From: Aporrectodea caliginosa
Lineage: Eukaryota; Annelida; Clitellata; Crassiclitellata; Lumbricidae
Assembly (NCBI GenBank): GCA_020284085.1
Contig: JACEVL010000132.1
Location: forward strand, 1,080,001-1,144,000
DNA: 64,000 bases
Reading direction: 5' to 3'
This document shows positions 24,801 through 35,988 of this stretch, piece after piece. The notes under the pieces were generated by a model. That model saw nothing but the letters and a program-made list of their open reading frames with translations, searched no databases and had not been told where the DNA came from. The translations under genes and the position numbers were made by a program. The first letter of the stretch is position 1. Every line of letters starts with the position of its first letter.

Positions 24801-27800
24801 AGTTATTGAAAACAGTTATTGAAAAGAGTTATTGAAAAGAGTTATTGAAAAGAGTTATTGAAAAGAGTTATTGAAAAGAGTTATTGAAAAGAGTTATTGA
24901 AAAGAGTTATTGAAAAGAGTTATTGAAAACAGTTATTGAAAAAAAGAGTTATTGAAAAAGAGTTATTGAAAAGAGTTATTGAAAAGAGTTATTGAAAAGA
25001 GTTATTGAAAAGAGTTATTGAAAAGAGTTATTGAAAAGAGTTATTGAAAAGAGTTATTGAAAAGAGTTATTGAAAAGAGTTATTGAAAAGAGTTATTGAA
25101 AAGAGTTATTGAAAAGAGTTATTGAAAAGAGTTATTGAAAAGAGTTATTGAAAAGAGTTATTGAAAAGAGTTATTGAAAAGAGTTATTGAAAAGAGTTAT
25201 TGAAAAGAGTTATTGAAAAGAGTTATTGAAAATCCAGTTATTGAAAAACAGTTATTGAAAAGAGTTATTGAAAAGAGTTATTGAAAAGAGTTATTGAAAA
25301 GAGTTATTGAAAAAACAGTTATTGAAAAGAGTTATTGAAAAGAGTTATTGAAAAGAGTTATTGAAAACAGTTATTGAAAAGAGTTATTGAAAACAGTTAT
25401 TGAAAAGAGTTATTGAAAAAAGTTATTGAAAAGAGTTATTGAAAACGAGTTATTGAAAAGAGTTATTGAAAACAGTTATTGAAAAGAGTTATTGAAAAGA
25501 GTTATTGAAAAGAGTTATTGAAAAGAGTTATTGAAAAAGAGTTATTGAAAAGCGAGTTATTGAAAAGAGTTATTGAAAAGAGTTATTGAAAAAGAGTTAT
25601 TGAAAAGAGTTATTGAAAAGAGTTATTGAAAACAGTTATTGAAATGAGTTATTGAGTAAAAGAGTTATTGAAAAAGAGTTATTGAAAAGAGTTATTGAAA
25701 AGAGTTATTGAAAGAGTTATTGAAAAGAGTTATTGAAACGGAGTTATTGAAAAGAGTTATTGAAAAGAGTTATTGAAATTGAGTTATTGAAAAGAGTTAT
25801 TGAAAAGGAGTTATTGAAAGAAGTTATTGAAAAGAGTTATTGAAAAGAGTTATTGAAAGAGTTATTGAAAAGAGTTATTGAAAAGAGTTATTGAAAGAGT
25901 TATTGAAAACAGTTATTGAGTTGCTGAAAGAGTTATTGAAAAGAGTTATTGAAAAACAGTTATTGAAAAGAGTTATTGAGAGTTATTGAAAAGAGTTATT
26001 GAAATACAGTTATTTGAAAAGAGTTATTGAAAAGAGTGGCTGAAAAAGAGTTATTGAAAAGAGTTATTGAAAAGAGTTATTGAAAAGAGTTATTGAAAAG
26101 AGTTATTGAAAAGAGTTATTGAAAAAGAGTTATTGAAAAGAGTTATTGAAAAAGTTATTGAAAAGAGTTATTGAAAACAGTTATTGAAATGAGTTATTGA
26201 AAAAGAGTTATTGAAAAGAGTTATTGAAAACAGTTATTGAAAAAGAGTTATTGAAAACAGTTATTCAAAAGAGTTATTCAAAAGAGTTATTGAAAACAGT
26301 TATTGAAAAGAGTTATTGAAAACAGTTATTGAAATGAGTTATTGAAAAGAGTTATTGAAATGAGTTATTGAAAAGAGTTATTGAAAAGAGTTATTGAAAA
26401 CAGTTATTGAAAAAGAGTTATTGAAAAAACAGTTATTGAAAAGAGTTATTGAAAAAGAGTTATTGAAAAAGAGTTATTGAAAAGAGTTATTGAAAACAGT
26501 TATTGAAAACAGTTATTGAAAACAGTTATTGAAAACAGTTATTGAAAACAGTTATTGAAAACAGTTATTGAAAACAGTTATTGAAAACAGTTATTGAAAA
26601 CAGTTATTGAAAAAAGAGTAAATTGAAAAGAGTTATTGAAAAGAGTTATTGAAAAGAGTTATTGAAAAGAGTTATTGAAAAGAGTTATTGAAAACGAGTT
26701 ATTGAAAAGAGTTATTGAAAAGAGTTATTGAAAAGAGTTATTGAAAACGAGTTATTGAAAAGAGTGATTGAAAAGAGTTATTGAAAACAGTTACTGAAAA
26801 GAGTTATTGAAAGGAGTTATTGAAACGAGTTATTGAAAAGAGTTATTGAAAAGAGTTATTGAAATTGGTTATTGAAAACATTTATTGAAAACAGTTATTG
26901 AAGAGTTATTGAAAAGAGTTATTGAAAAGAGTTATTGAAAGAGTTATTGAAAAGAGTTATTGAAGAGTTATTGAAAACAGTTATTGAAAACAGTTATTGA
27001 AAACAGTTATTGAAAACAGTTATTGAAAACAGTTATTGAAAAGAGTTATTGAAAACAGTTATTGAAAAGAGTTATTGAAACGAGTTATTGAAAAGAGTTA
27101 TTGAAACGAGTTATTGAAAAGAGTTATTGAAAGAGTTATTGAAAAGAGTTATTGAAAAGAGTTATTGAAAAGAGTTATTGAAAAGAGTTATTGAAAAGAG
27201 TTATTGAAAACAGTTATTGAAAAGAGTTATTGAAAACAGTTATTGAAAACAGTTATTGAAAACAGTTATTGAAAAGAGTTATTGAAAAGAGTTATTGAAA
27301 ACAGTTATTGAAAAGAGTTATTGAAAAGAGTTATTGAAACGAGTTATTGAAAAGAGTTATTGAAATGAGTTATTGAAAAGAGTTATTGAAAAGAGTTATT
27401 GAAAAGAGTTATTGAAAACAGTTATTGAAAACAGTTATTGAAAACAGTTATTGAAAAGAGTTATTGAAAAGAGTTATTGAAAAGAGTTATTGAAAAGAGT
27501 AATTGAAAAGAGTTATTGAAAAGAGTTATTGAAAAGAGTTATTGAAAAGAGTTATTGAAAAGAGTTATTGAAAAGAGTTATTGAAAGAGTTATTGAAAAG
27601 AGTTATTGAAACGAGTTATTGAAAAGAGTTATTGAAAAGAGTTATTGAAAACAATTATTGAAAAGAGTTATTGAAAAGAGTTATTGAAAAGAGTTATTGA
27701 AATGAGTTATTGAAAAGAGTTATTGAAAACAATTATTGAAAACAGTTATTGAAAAGAGTTAGTTATTGAAAAGATTTATTGAAAAGAGTTATTGAAAAGA

Positions 27801-27822
27801 GTTATTGAAATGAGTTATTGGA
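18883..27822. repeat. ~8.9-kb satellite-like array of a 13-bp unit
   Basis: The basic unit is GAGTTATTGAAAA, repeated about 690 times. Length variants of 12 bp (AAA) and 14 bp (AAAAA) arise in the A-run, and a substitution variant AACAGTTATTG becomes frequent after about 23.5 kb and dominates some stretches at 26.5-27.5 kb. The first 300 bp and the last 2.5 kb are the most diverged, while the middle is almost uniform, as expected from unequal exchange that homogenises the centre. Because 13 is not a multiple of 3, a stop recurs in every frame about each 39 bp, so it cannot encode protein. The top strand of the core contains no C. Confidence 0.98.
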
Positions 27823-28112
27823 ACCATAAGGAGCAATTTAATACCGTAATTAACAGGCATTCTGCTGTTGTTTACTGCTTATACTGCATACTGCGGTCAG
27901 TGCGGTCTGCCTGAACAAAATATTATCTGTAGATGCCAATAAGAGAAAAAAAGCTGTGACATAGAGCAGGCTTAGGCCTATCACAAGCCATTTGAAGAGC
28001 AAGTTACAGATTGAGACAGGAGATATGAGCAAAATGAGCAGATAAGGAATACATGTAGCGTTCTAAACTTGGGTTTAGCAGATGAAGAAGCTCGTTCAAC
28101 CAAGCAGGGATT
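27823..28112. other. right flank of the 13-bp array
   Basis: Unique-looking DNA with no recognised gene. Confidence 0.4.
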
Positions 28113-28198
28113 CGACTATTATTATTTGTATTATTTATTTATTCTGTAAGCTACTGTGCGTTTGCTGATAGTCAAATAAAGAATAGTCTTACTTACTC
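28113..28198 (+). mobile_element. retroelement 3' end with (CTTA)n tail
   Basis: 'gctactgtgcgtttgctgatagtcaaataaagaatagtcttacttact' aligns with 50640-50700 ('gtgctgtgcgtttgctagtgcttctcaacaaagaatattctta'). Confidence 0.65.
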
Positions 28199-28204
28199 AT
28201 AGAG

Positions 28205-28300
28205 ACGAGTTGACAACAGAGAGGAATCGATCCCGCATCCATGCTGATCTTCTGCTCTTCGTGCCGGAGTATTCACCTAAACCTCCTCCCAGTGTGGAGC
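28205..28300 (-). mobile_element. tRNA-derived SINE head (second SINE family)
   Basis: The minus strand reads GGTGAATACTCCGGCACGA as the A-box region, then 'cagaagatcagcatgg', then GCGGGATCGATTCC as the B-box region. Related heads are at 41005-41085 (plus) and 38452-38530 (minus). It is too degenerate and lacks acceptor-stem pairing, so I do not call a tRNA gene. Confidence 0.55.
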
Positions 28301-28468
28301 CCTTCGATTCGATGTCAGTCTCGTGAATAAGCTTTAACTTTAGAATAGCGCTACCGAAGGACATGGGTAGGCGCTGGGGCTTCGTAGACCACATGCATAT
28401 GTCCGTTCCGGTGCATTGCCAGGTCAGAATCCAGGGAGGACAGGTCGAGGACACAGTATGCTGCTACG

Positions 28469-28635
28469 CAGTAGCGGCGCCAGGATTTCAGGTTTGGGGG
28501 TTAAAATCCCAATTCCTTACCTTTCTCCCCTCCTCTCTGGCATTGGCAGTGATTTCCCACTTTTGTTTAGGGGGGCTGAGCCGCCGATAAGGGGGGGCTT
28601 CAGCCCACCCTAGCCCCATTCTGGCGCCGCCACTG
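28469..28635. mobile_element. short hAT-like MITE, 167 bp
   Basis: The left end CAGTAGCGGCGCCAG and the complement of the right end, CAGTGGCGGCGCCAG, are terminal repeats. The 8-bp duplication CTGCTACG is perfect (28461-28468 and 28636-28643). No coding sequence. Confidence 0.9.
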
Positions 28636-28769
28636 CTGCTACGGCGGCAATCGGTGATGATGTGGTCGTGTGGTAGCGCAGGAGTAGAATTAGGATAGGA
28701 TAGCTTCAAGAGTTCGGTTTTCAGTCGTGAGTGGAAAGTAGCAGAGGAGAGCAAGCGGGGGAAGAAAAG

Positions 28770-29009
28770 CCAAACCGATAGAATAGGAGCCTAGTGGGGC
28801 GCGGTGGTGTAGGGGTATGTTCGGTGCCTTGCAGCCGGAGGGTTGCCCGTTCGAATCCACCTCAAGCCGCCGCGTAGGGACCCTGGGCAAGTCCTTCACT
28901 GCAATTGCTCATGCGCTTCGGCGTGAAACTCCGATTCAGTGTCCGCGCTGTAGTCGGGAGCGCCTCTGAGTAGAAATCTTGAAGGGGCGCTATAACAAGT
29001 GCTCATACA

Positions 29010-29043
<34 letters not shown>

Positions 29044-29203
29044 CATACATACATACATATAGAGTAGGCGCCAAAACGATAGAGTAGGACTTGAAGTGAT
29101 AGAGAAGGAGCCAAACCGATACAGTAGGCCTGCCTATAAGCTAAACCGATAGAATAGGAGCCAAGCCAATAAAGCAGGCGCTAATAGGTGATTAGGAGCC
29201 AAA
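28770..29203. repeat. ~21-bp minisatellite interrupted by a SINE
   Basis: Units resembling GCCAAACCGATAGAATAGGA occur before the SINE (28770-28794) and again after it (29060-29203), with variants such as 'agtaggcgccaaaacgatag'. The SINE and its (ATAC)n tract thus landed inside an existing array. Confidence 0.75.
28795..28998 (+). mobile_element. tRNA-derived SINE, copy 2
   Basis: Nearly identical to 16140-16373: same A-box region, B box GTTCGAATCC, central CCTGGGCAAGTCCTTCAC and 3' tail ending GAAGGGGCGCTATAA. It is followed by an (ATAC)n microsatellite at 29005-29058 in place of the GAAT tail. Confidence 0.92.
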
Positions 29204-29820
29204 TAGAGGTCTGCGAGTATACCCATATCTGCGTGTTTACCAGTACCCGACCCGTACCCGCGGATCGGGTACGCATTTCACGGGTCGGGTCATCACGGGT
29301 ACGGGTAAACCCGGTTTTACCCGTACCGACGTGACGGTTTGGCGTTACAATGTCACCGTTACATATAATAGAGAATGTAGGCGCAAAATGGGCCTGACCG
29401 GGTCTGCAACGAAATATTAGCAGTCACTGCTGTTACTTAATGTTCTATGTCACAGTATATAGATTAGACCACGGAGATAAATGCACAGTGCAATTGAGAC
29501 AGTTGCATTTGACAGGTTCCTTAAGTTGACTGCCTATTACTATTATTACTACTACTACAACTGCTGCTCCTGCTATTACTACTACTACTACTATCATCAT
29601 CATCAGCCTATTTATTATTATTACTACATGCTGAGTTGTAAGCCTACTGGCCTTGTAGGGACAGGGACTATGCATGGGAAGGCGTGCTAATGACGTGACG
29701 GGTACTGTACGGGTATACCCGCGGGTACGGGTATGGTCGGGTAGTAAGTTTGAGTAGAGGTCGGGTACGGGTTCCGTGTGACGGGTCGGGTAGCAAAAAT
29801 GCTCTACCCGCAGACCTCTA
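29204..29820. mobile_element. inverted-repeat element rich in GGGTACGGGTA
   Basis: The left end is TAGAGGTCTGCGAGTA and the right end is the complement of TAGAGGTCTGCGGGTA. Repeats of GGGTACGGGTA and ACCCGACCCG crowd both ends (29250-29330 and 29700-29800), and a TAC/ATT microsatellite lies between (29540-29625). The TAGAG start resembles hAT ends, but the flanking 8-mers do not match, so no target duplication is claimed. Confidence 0.7.
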
Positions 29821-31327
29821 GTGTGTAGCCTACTTCTGAACTTTGGAAAGACGGCGAAATCAATACAGCTGCATTGTATTTTACTGTATTACCACAGTTA
29901 AGAAGTGAGTGAGAATGTGAAATAATGTTTGGATCATTAACAGCGTTACAGCTGATAACGCTTTGAATCCATCGTAGTAGGCCCTACTGTAACGAGGTTT
30001 CCTGCTGTCTGTTTTACAGTCCCCGCAACACGGACGGCTCTCACGTACAGCGGCACAGAATGCAAATGTCTAATCAAGTCCGAGAAATTCCAGAGAAAAA
30101 CAGATCATGCAGTTACGAAACTCACAACGATCACTGACTGCAACGCATTGAACAAAGGACACGAGACAAAACGAGCAAAACTTTCGACAGCACAGCTTTT
30201 CGGAAGCACAATCCCACTTAGGTAGAGCCAATTATAGTACATAACGGGTCGCGTAAATGTAGTGTCCGTTAAACAGTTCCACCAGAGCAAATAATGCACA
30301 GTTTTCATAGTTCCACAAAGGAGGTACATCATAATCCTAAAAGTTCTTCTTAAATATTACAGGAAGCACCTGGAGAATAAAAGGCAAAACAACATAAAAA
30401 TGTTTCACTGCGTGCATACATGAAAATTGTAAACAACTAGTTCTTCAAACTGGAAATGCGTAGACTCTGCAGACGTGACTGACTTTATGGATTATAATTA
30501 TGAACGATATACTGCAGCAAGCTGGACAACCGTTAATGATGGTCACACCTACCGGTACCTGCAAGCCTCTGCGAAAATATATATCTTCACATGCCACAAT
30601 GCAGCGCTGTTCATGTTTTCACAGACAACATAGTCCTTGTCTGACCATTGCAAATGATTACCTGCAGAGGATCATTTGGACATCGACACATTTCTCGCTA
30701 TTGAACAGGGCCTTTACCTGATCCATCAGGTATACACAGTCAAAGCAATATCGAATTGTGTCACAGAAGATTGAATTTGCCAGTTATTCTTTGGCAATCA
30801 ATATTTTACATAAATTATTATTGTGACACTCTCAAAAAGTATTCCAAAATCATTGAATAGCTAAGTGGAGTGTCATTCGGTGTCATTAATCACAGTGCTA
30901 TGGTCTCTGAAATCCATCCAACTGATGACAATCAAGACAATCAATGGTGCATTCCATTGACAATGTTCTCAGTTCTCAATTACGACATACATTAAACCCG
31001 ACTGTTAATAGAAATCCATGAATTTATACAAGTTATAATTTGTGCATTTGTTGCAGTAATATTCACTTGAGCATTTACGTAACATGAAAATTCACTACTT
31101 TCATGAAGGGTTAATTTTAGATCATTTCACTGCTTTCAGGCTTTCATCATGTAATTGTAATTGAACATTTATAAAATTGCCACTCAGTGATTCTTGGCTA
31201 GGTTTTTCCAAACAATAAATTACACTCCCATGAATATCAACTTACATACACTTGTAATTGTAATTTAAATAGTGCCATTCAAAGAGCAAAACAAATCATC
31301 TATGCGCTCCTGTTACTTTACGCTGTT
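29821..31327. other. intergenic, nothing recognised
   Basis: No gene, RNA or repeat recognised in about 1.5 kb; open frames are short. Confidence 0.45.
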
Positions 31328-31520
31328 AGACAACAGTTGGCTTGCTCCTGCTGTTTGAATATTGGTCCATTCCAGGTTCATGGACAGTTCATGGTTGAAG
31401 ATTGGTTTGCTTCTACTGTTAGATAACATTCCAGTTCCGACTTCACGAGCAGTTGACGGATGAAGCTTGGTTCGCTTCCGGTGTCAGATTTTGGTTCAGT
31501 TCTGGTTTGCGGACAGCCGA
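31328..31520. repeat. diverged tandem repeat, ~65-bp unit, three copies
   Basis: Each unit starts 'ttgg(c/t)ttgcttc...' and includes 'ttcc(a/g)g...gacagtt...gatgaag'. The copies are much diverged. The stretch 31521-32009 is likely 3' UTR or flank of the receptor gene. Confidence 0.45.
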
Positions 31521-32009
31521 GGCTCAATTAACTCCTTCCGTTACATTTCAGTTTAGTTTTTTGTTCATTCCGGCTCAACAACACTTTAAGCCTCTGCTTG
31601 TTTTGACAGATTGTCAGTAGCAACTGGAAACTGTTTGAAAAGCTAATTATTCAGCAAGACAAAAAACCAAGTTCGTGATTCTTCAGACCACCCATTAATG
31701 CTGCTTAGAAGGGTGACTGATAACGAAATAGATGATCCACTAAGAAAACGTTTCTGAGGCAGCTCTTAACTGAATGCACGTCTGATATGTTCAAATAAAG
31801 CGAATCCGAAGAGCGAGCAGTAACACCAAGACACCGTGGAAAACTCTCCCTGGCAAATCAGTGGAAGAGGAAAAGAAGAGAACTCCTCTCCGTTCAAAAC
31901 AGACAGCAATGTGGAAAATCTGTTGAAACGCGTGAGCTCTCGATTTCTTCTGACACGCTTGCAGCAATCTTGAGGCAACTTTTTGGCATAGTTTCCTGTA
32001 CAATGACTT

Positions 32010-32138
32010 CTACATCTTCTGTTGCTGCATCTCTTTTGAGATTTTATTCAGAGACTTTTTGACACGCAACATCGTCAGACGAGCGCATGGATTTGCATAC
32101 CAACACTCCTTCATCAGACGAATAATTGCCTGCAGAGT
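32010..32138 (-). CDS. ALK1/2-type BMP type I receptor, last coding exon
   Basis: The final exon of a serine/threonine kinase receptor, encoding the end of the kinase C-lobe. It begins after AG at 32139-32140 in phase 0 and reads [17 protein letters not shown], then [15 protein letters not shown], and ends ...QQQKM with TAG at 32010-32012. MKECWY.NP..RLT is the conserved helix near the end of all TGF-beta type I receptor kinases. The C-terminal tail after the kinase is short, as in ACVR1. Confidence 0.93.
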   Translation of the reverse strand, partial: TLQAIIRLMKECWYANPCARLTMLRVKKSLNKISKEMQQQKM

Positions 32139-32626
32139 CTGAAAACATAAAACAATCAAAATAGTAATAACTACAATTTCAGGTCAACAAAATACATTTG
32201 ATATTTTTTGCATGTAATAACAGGGCCTAAAATAGTGAATTTTCCAACAAAGTGTGCAATCAATCAATCAAATAAACTTGATATAGCGCCCTTCAATTTA
32301 TCTACTCAGAGGCGCTTGTTTGAAGCCTGCAGTGTGTAGTATGTATTTTTGAGAGAACTGCACTTGATTTCACGAATACCTGAAATTTACTTACCACTCA
32401 AGTACAGTTTGAGCTAGTGTGTGCAGTTGACGATTAAGTGCATGTATGTATGTAGTTTGCATCCAAGTACATGTATGAATGTTCATATATACGTGTGCAT
32501 GCACTTATGCACGCACATAAGTGTGTATGGATATAACGTATGTATCTGTTATCTGAATAATTGTATAGCACCGTTAGAACCTCTTGAAGGTGCTCATAGA
32601 TACAAAATGCTCGTGAATGTGCTCAC

Positions 32627-32757
32627 CAGATCCCCTGACCATCGATTTGGAATGGAAGGCCTGAGATGAGAAGCACAAACCACTCGTTTCATTTCATCAA
32701 AGCCTGGATCGCTTGACACACAGTCAAAGTACGGAAGCTGGTAATCTTCAGCCAAAC
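32627..32757 (-). CDS. ALK1/2-type BMP type I receptor, penultimate exon
   Basis: 131 bp, entering in phase 1 and leaving in phase 0. It encodes GLAEDYQLPYFDCVSSDP, then FDEMKRVVC and LRPSIPNRW, matching the EDY..P..D.VP.DPSF.DM..VVC segment of ACVR1/ALK1 between kinase helices F and H. The donor is GTGAGC at 32621-32626, and the acceptor AG is at 32758-32759. Confidence 0.93.
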
Positions 32758-33221
32758 CTTTTAAACATCACACAACACACTGTTACTTCATATTAGGCCA
32801 TTTTATATCTAAGTAGATTTATAAATCCCTTGTTATGCGAGTCTTTCATTCCTTAACCAAGCTATTTAGTAAACGATGCACTGGAAACAAGCGATTGTCT
32901 CAAAGTCACCGATATAAAATGTTGACAGAGTAAATGTAATTGTAATCTGATATTTATCAAGTGCCACTTCAATAAAAAAAACTCTTCAGCGGTGCTAAAA
33001 ATGTGGCTTGACAGAGATTCTCACAAGAGGGAAGGTGTGATCAGGGTATGAGAAGGAGAGGGCTGGAAGGATATTAGAGGGAAAAGGAAAGCTGGAGTGT
33101 GACTGACCATGAATTCCTGTTTCATACATCACACACAGAAGACTGTACAAAGTGAAATTTTGAACATAGAGAAAACCATAACTGAAAAGAACCAGCATCT
33201 TTCGTTTAGCATTTGTGACAC

Positions 33222-33282
33222 AGAGGTTAGTGTGTTGGACTATCAAGTCAGAAGCCTCGGTTCAACTTTCTGCCATGACAGA
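33222..33282 (+). mobile_element. possible degenerate tRNA-derived SINE in an intron
   Basis: 'agaggttagtgtgttggactatcaagtcagaagcctcggttcaactttc' has A- and B-box-like segments at tRNA spacing, but the boxes are imperfect. It lies in the intron between the 32627-32757 and 34082-34705 exons. Confidence 0.4.
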
Positions 33283-33654
33283 AATAATACATTTGAAAAA
33301 GTTTCTGTTTTTAACGAAATCTGGCTATAAAGAACCACATCAACTCTGAACTATCAGTGAGAGAAAATCAGACAAGGAACAAAATACTTTCTGCCTGACT
33401 CCACTATGAAAAAAATAGCTAAAACTTCATAGGCATAGTTGCTCCAAAAGATTGGTTTGAAGAAATAACCTTCAGTTTCTTCGTTGAATTAAGATATGGT
33501 AATTGCAATTCCATTAAATGCTACATTTACAAATTATCAGATGCAATGACCGATAAGTACTATTACTCAAATCTTAGACCTCTACACAAGCAACCTATCA
33601 GCCACCATGCCACTCCAAAGGATAAGGTGCCACGAATACATATTTGCATTATTA

Positions 33655-34020
33655 ATTCATTAATTCTGAGAATTTATTTAGTGGCACTTCAAGATATCTA
33701 CTCAGAGGCGCTCTCTGCGCTAGCCTATTATGATGTCAAGTGTCACGAATGAAAATATTAACATAACATAACATGCATCTCAAGTAGTACAGAAGACATC
33801 TGACGTGTGCTACAAGCAATTAAAATAATGAAAATCAAGGAAAAGAAGTAAATGAGTGGCTGAGTGCACAAAAGTTAACGAAGTAAGCAGCTTGGCCCGG
33901 AGACTTGGAACATCCATGCCATCTTCAGCTGTCGACGGTAATCCATTGTTTGGTTTCATATAGTCTACAGAAGATAGCGCCTCTGCATAGATATCTTGAA
34001 GCGGCACTATATAAATGTTC
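33655..34020 (-). repeat. two intronic fragments of the common LINE/SINE tail
   Basis: At 33668-33705 ('ggcacttcaagatatctactcagaggcgctc') and, in the same orientation but rearranged, at 33975-34018 ('gcgcctctgcatagatatcttgaagcggcactatataaat', plus sense). Each is only the 3' tail. Confidence 0.6.
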
Positions 34021-34081
34021 AATTACAATAGCAATTACAGGTAAGTATTCTGCAATAAGAAACAATCCTAAGCCAGCCTAC

Positions 34082-34705
34082 CACCAATCTGGCATCTTCT
34101 AGATGTTTCCCACATCACGAGTCCAAAAGAATAGACATCAGCCTGCCTGAACGACTCAAAGACCCGCGAATTTATTGTCTCATTCAGCACCTCCGGTGCC
34201 ATATACCGCTTGGTTCCAATCCTGTGGTTCGTACTGCCATCGGCGCTCTGTGTCTGAGGCGAGTGCAAGATCGCCAGGCCTAAGTCAGCAATACAGCACT
34301 GCTTGTTCGCCATAACAAGAATGTTCTTGCTCTTAATGTCACGGTGGGCTATCGCCGGTTTGCCCTGCGTCCCGATGATTTCCGTATGGAGATGAACCAG
34401 GCCAGCAGCGGCCGATACCAACAGTCCGAGCATGTCGTCCTTCGTGAGAACGTGTCGATTCAGATAGTCGTAGAGCGACCCGCTTTCGTGGTAGTGCGTT
34501 ATGAGCCACAGCTGCGTGCAGGAGTTGATGCGGGAGATTGTGTCAGCCGCGATGAAAGCGAGAATGTTTTCGTGACGAAGTAGGACCGTGTTGTAGATCT
34601 CACATTCGCGACACCAAACCAGTTCAGCGTGTGAACAGAAGATCTTCACTGCCACGCTCTCGCCCTGATATATGCCCCGCCACACCTGCCCATACCGTCC
34701 TTTAC
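34082..34705 (-). CDS. ALK1/2-type BMP type I receptor, main kinase exon
   Basis: 624 bp holding most of the serine/threonine kinase domain, which phosphorylates receptor-regulated Smads after activation by a type II receptor. Visible in order: glycine loop [15 protein letters not shown] with the ATP-anchoring Lys, [13 protein letters not shown] (helix C Glu region), the L45 loop [11 protein letters not shown], catalytic [14 protein letters not shown] (the DLG form normal in this family), GTKRYMAPE and [10 protein letters not shown]. The L45 pattern SR..S.TQLW is of the ALK1/ALK2 type rather than ALK3/6 or ALK4/5/7, predicting signalling through Smad1/5/8. The acceptor AG is at 34706-34707 and the donor GTAGGC at 34076-34081; phase is 1 at both ends. 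No key residue is missing. Confidence 0.96.
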
Positions 34706-35371
34706 CTGAAAAGCAGAAGAAATTCGTGAGCAAACGTATTTCCAAATGCACAAGTGCAGAAGCTAGTATGTTTTTAACAAAATGCAGGCCCACATATCAA
34801 ATGAACTGAAAATTGCATCAAGTCACATATCAAAATACTGTGTAACAGTATACAGGGATATATTATTTAGAGTTTCTCACACCACAACTTCTGCCCATGT
34901 TTAAGGGATTCCGGTGGGCGGTGGTCATCACAAGTTAAAACTCTGCCACTGTGTACATCCATGTCCTAATGCCAGGCAGTGCCAGTTCCAAGTCTGGATG
35001 AAGGAGGAGGGCGATGCTAATGGTCTTTGTTATCACACAGTGTCGTTAAACTGAAACTACTACTATCGCATGTTAAATAAGATAGTTTAAAAGTACTGTA
35101 CAGTAAATAACAAAACTATGCAAAAGACTCATAAACATATATCTACTGCAAAAAAAGTAAAGCTTCAAACAGCAATTGATTTTCTTGATATGGAATCATA
35201 TTATCATATGTAGTGGTCTACATTGCGCATACTTTGGCATGCATATCATAGATACATTGCACAAATGATCCAAGTACAGATAAAAATAAAGACCACTGCA
35301 CACACGACTGCATTTGAAGATACCGAAAACTAAGACAATCGCTCTTCCTCATGTATGCATTTAGAAGAATA

Positions 35372-35694
35372 GAAGACCATTCTACTTGATCATGATCGAA
35401 AGACCATTCTACTTGATCATGATCGAAAGACCATTCTACTTGATCATGATCGAAAGACCATTCTACTTGATCATGATCGAAAGACCATTCTACTTGATCA
35501 TGATCGAAAGACCATTCTACTTGATCATGATCGAAAGACCATTCTACTTGATCATGATCGAAAGACCATTCTACTTGATCATGATCGAAAGACCATTCTA
35601 CTTGATCATGATCGAAAGACCATTCTACTTGATCATGATCGAAAGACCATTCTACTTGATCATGATCGAAAGACCATTCTACTTGATCATGATC
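35372..35694. repeat. 27-bp minisatellite, 12 near-perfect copies, intronic
   Basis: Each unit contains GAAAGACCATTCTACTT then GATCATGATC, a 10-bp palindrome. The copies are essentially identical. The array lies between the GS exon and the main kinase exon. As 27 is a multiple of 3 both strands stay open (DHDQVEWSF on minus, MIERPFYLI on plus), but the receptor splice phases join without it, so it is not coding. Confidence 0.95.
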
Positions 35695-35988
35695 TCCTGT
35701 TGTCAAGTTGCGAGTGCTTCAGGAGTTTTTTGAGCAGCTACATAAATGTGCAGCCAGGGTTACTACTTCTACCAGTAACAGTCTTCGAGGTGTGGTCCTG
35801 GGTTTTAAATATCTTTCTTTGCTGCACAGATATGGCCTTCTCTACCTTATGATATGACAGCGTATGCATACGCAATTAACAAACGAATTCATTAATAAAA
35901 AAACACAACTACACATTAGCAATATGCAAACTTGCAGTTATTTTTTAAAGTGGAAAATGCAGAAGTTGAAAGTTGTCCTCCAACTCAC

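Noticed and set aside
18883..27822. CRISPR-like array
   Set aside because: Units are contiguous without unique spacers, and the context is eukaryotic.
35218..35706. 162-residue protein of nine-residue repeats (DHDQVEWSF)
   Set aside because: The 27-bp DNA repeat keeps all such frames open on both strands. It lies in an intron whose flanking exon phases join without it.
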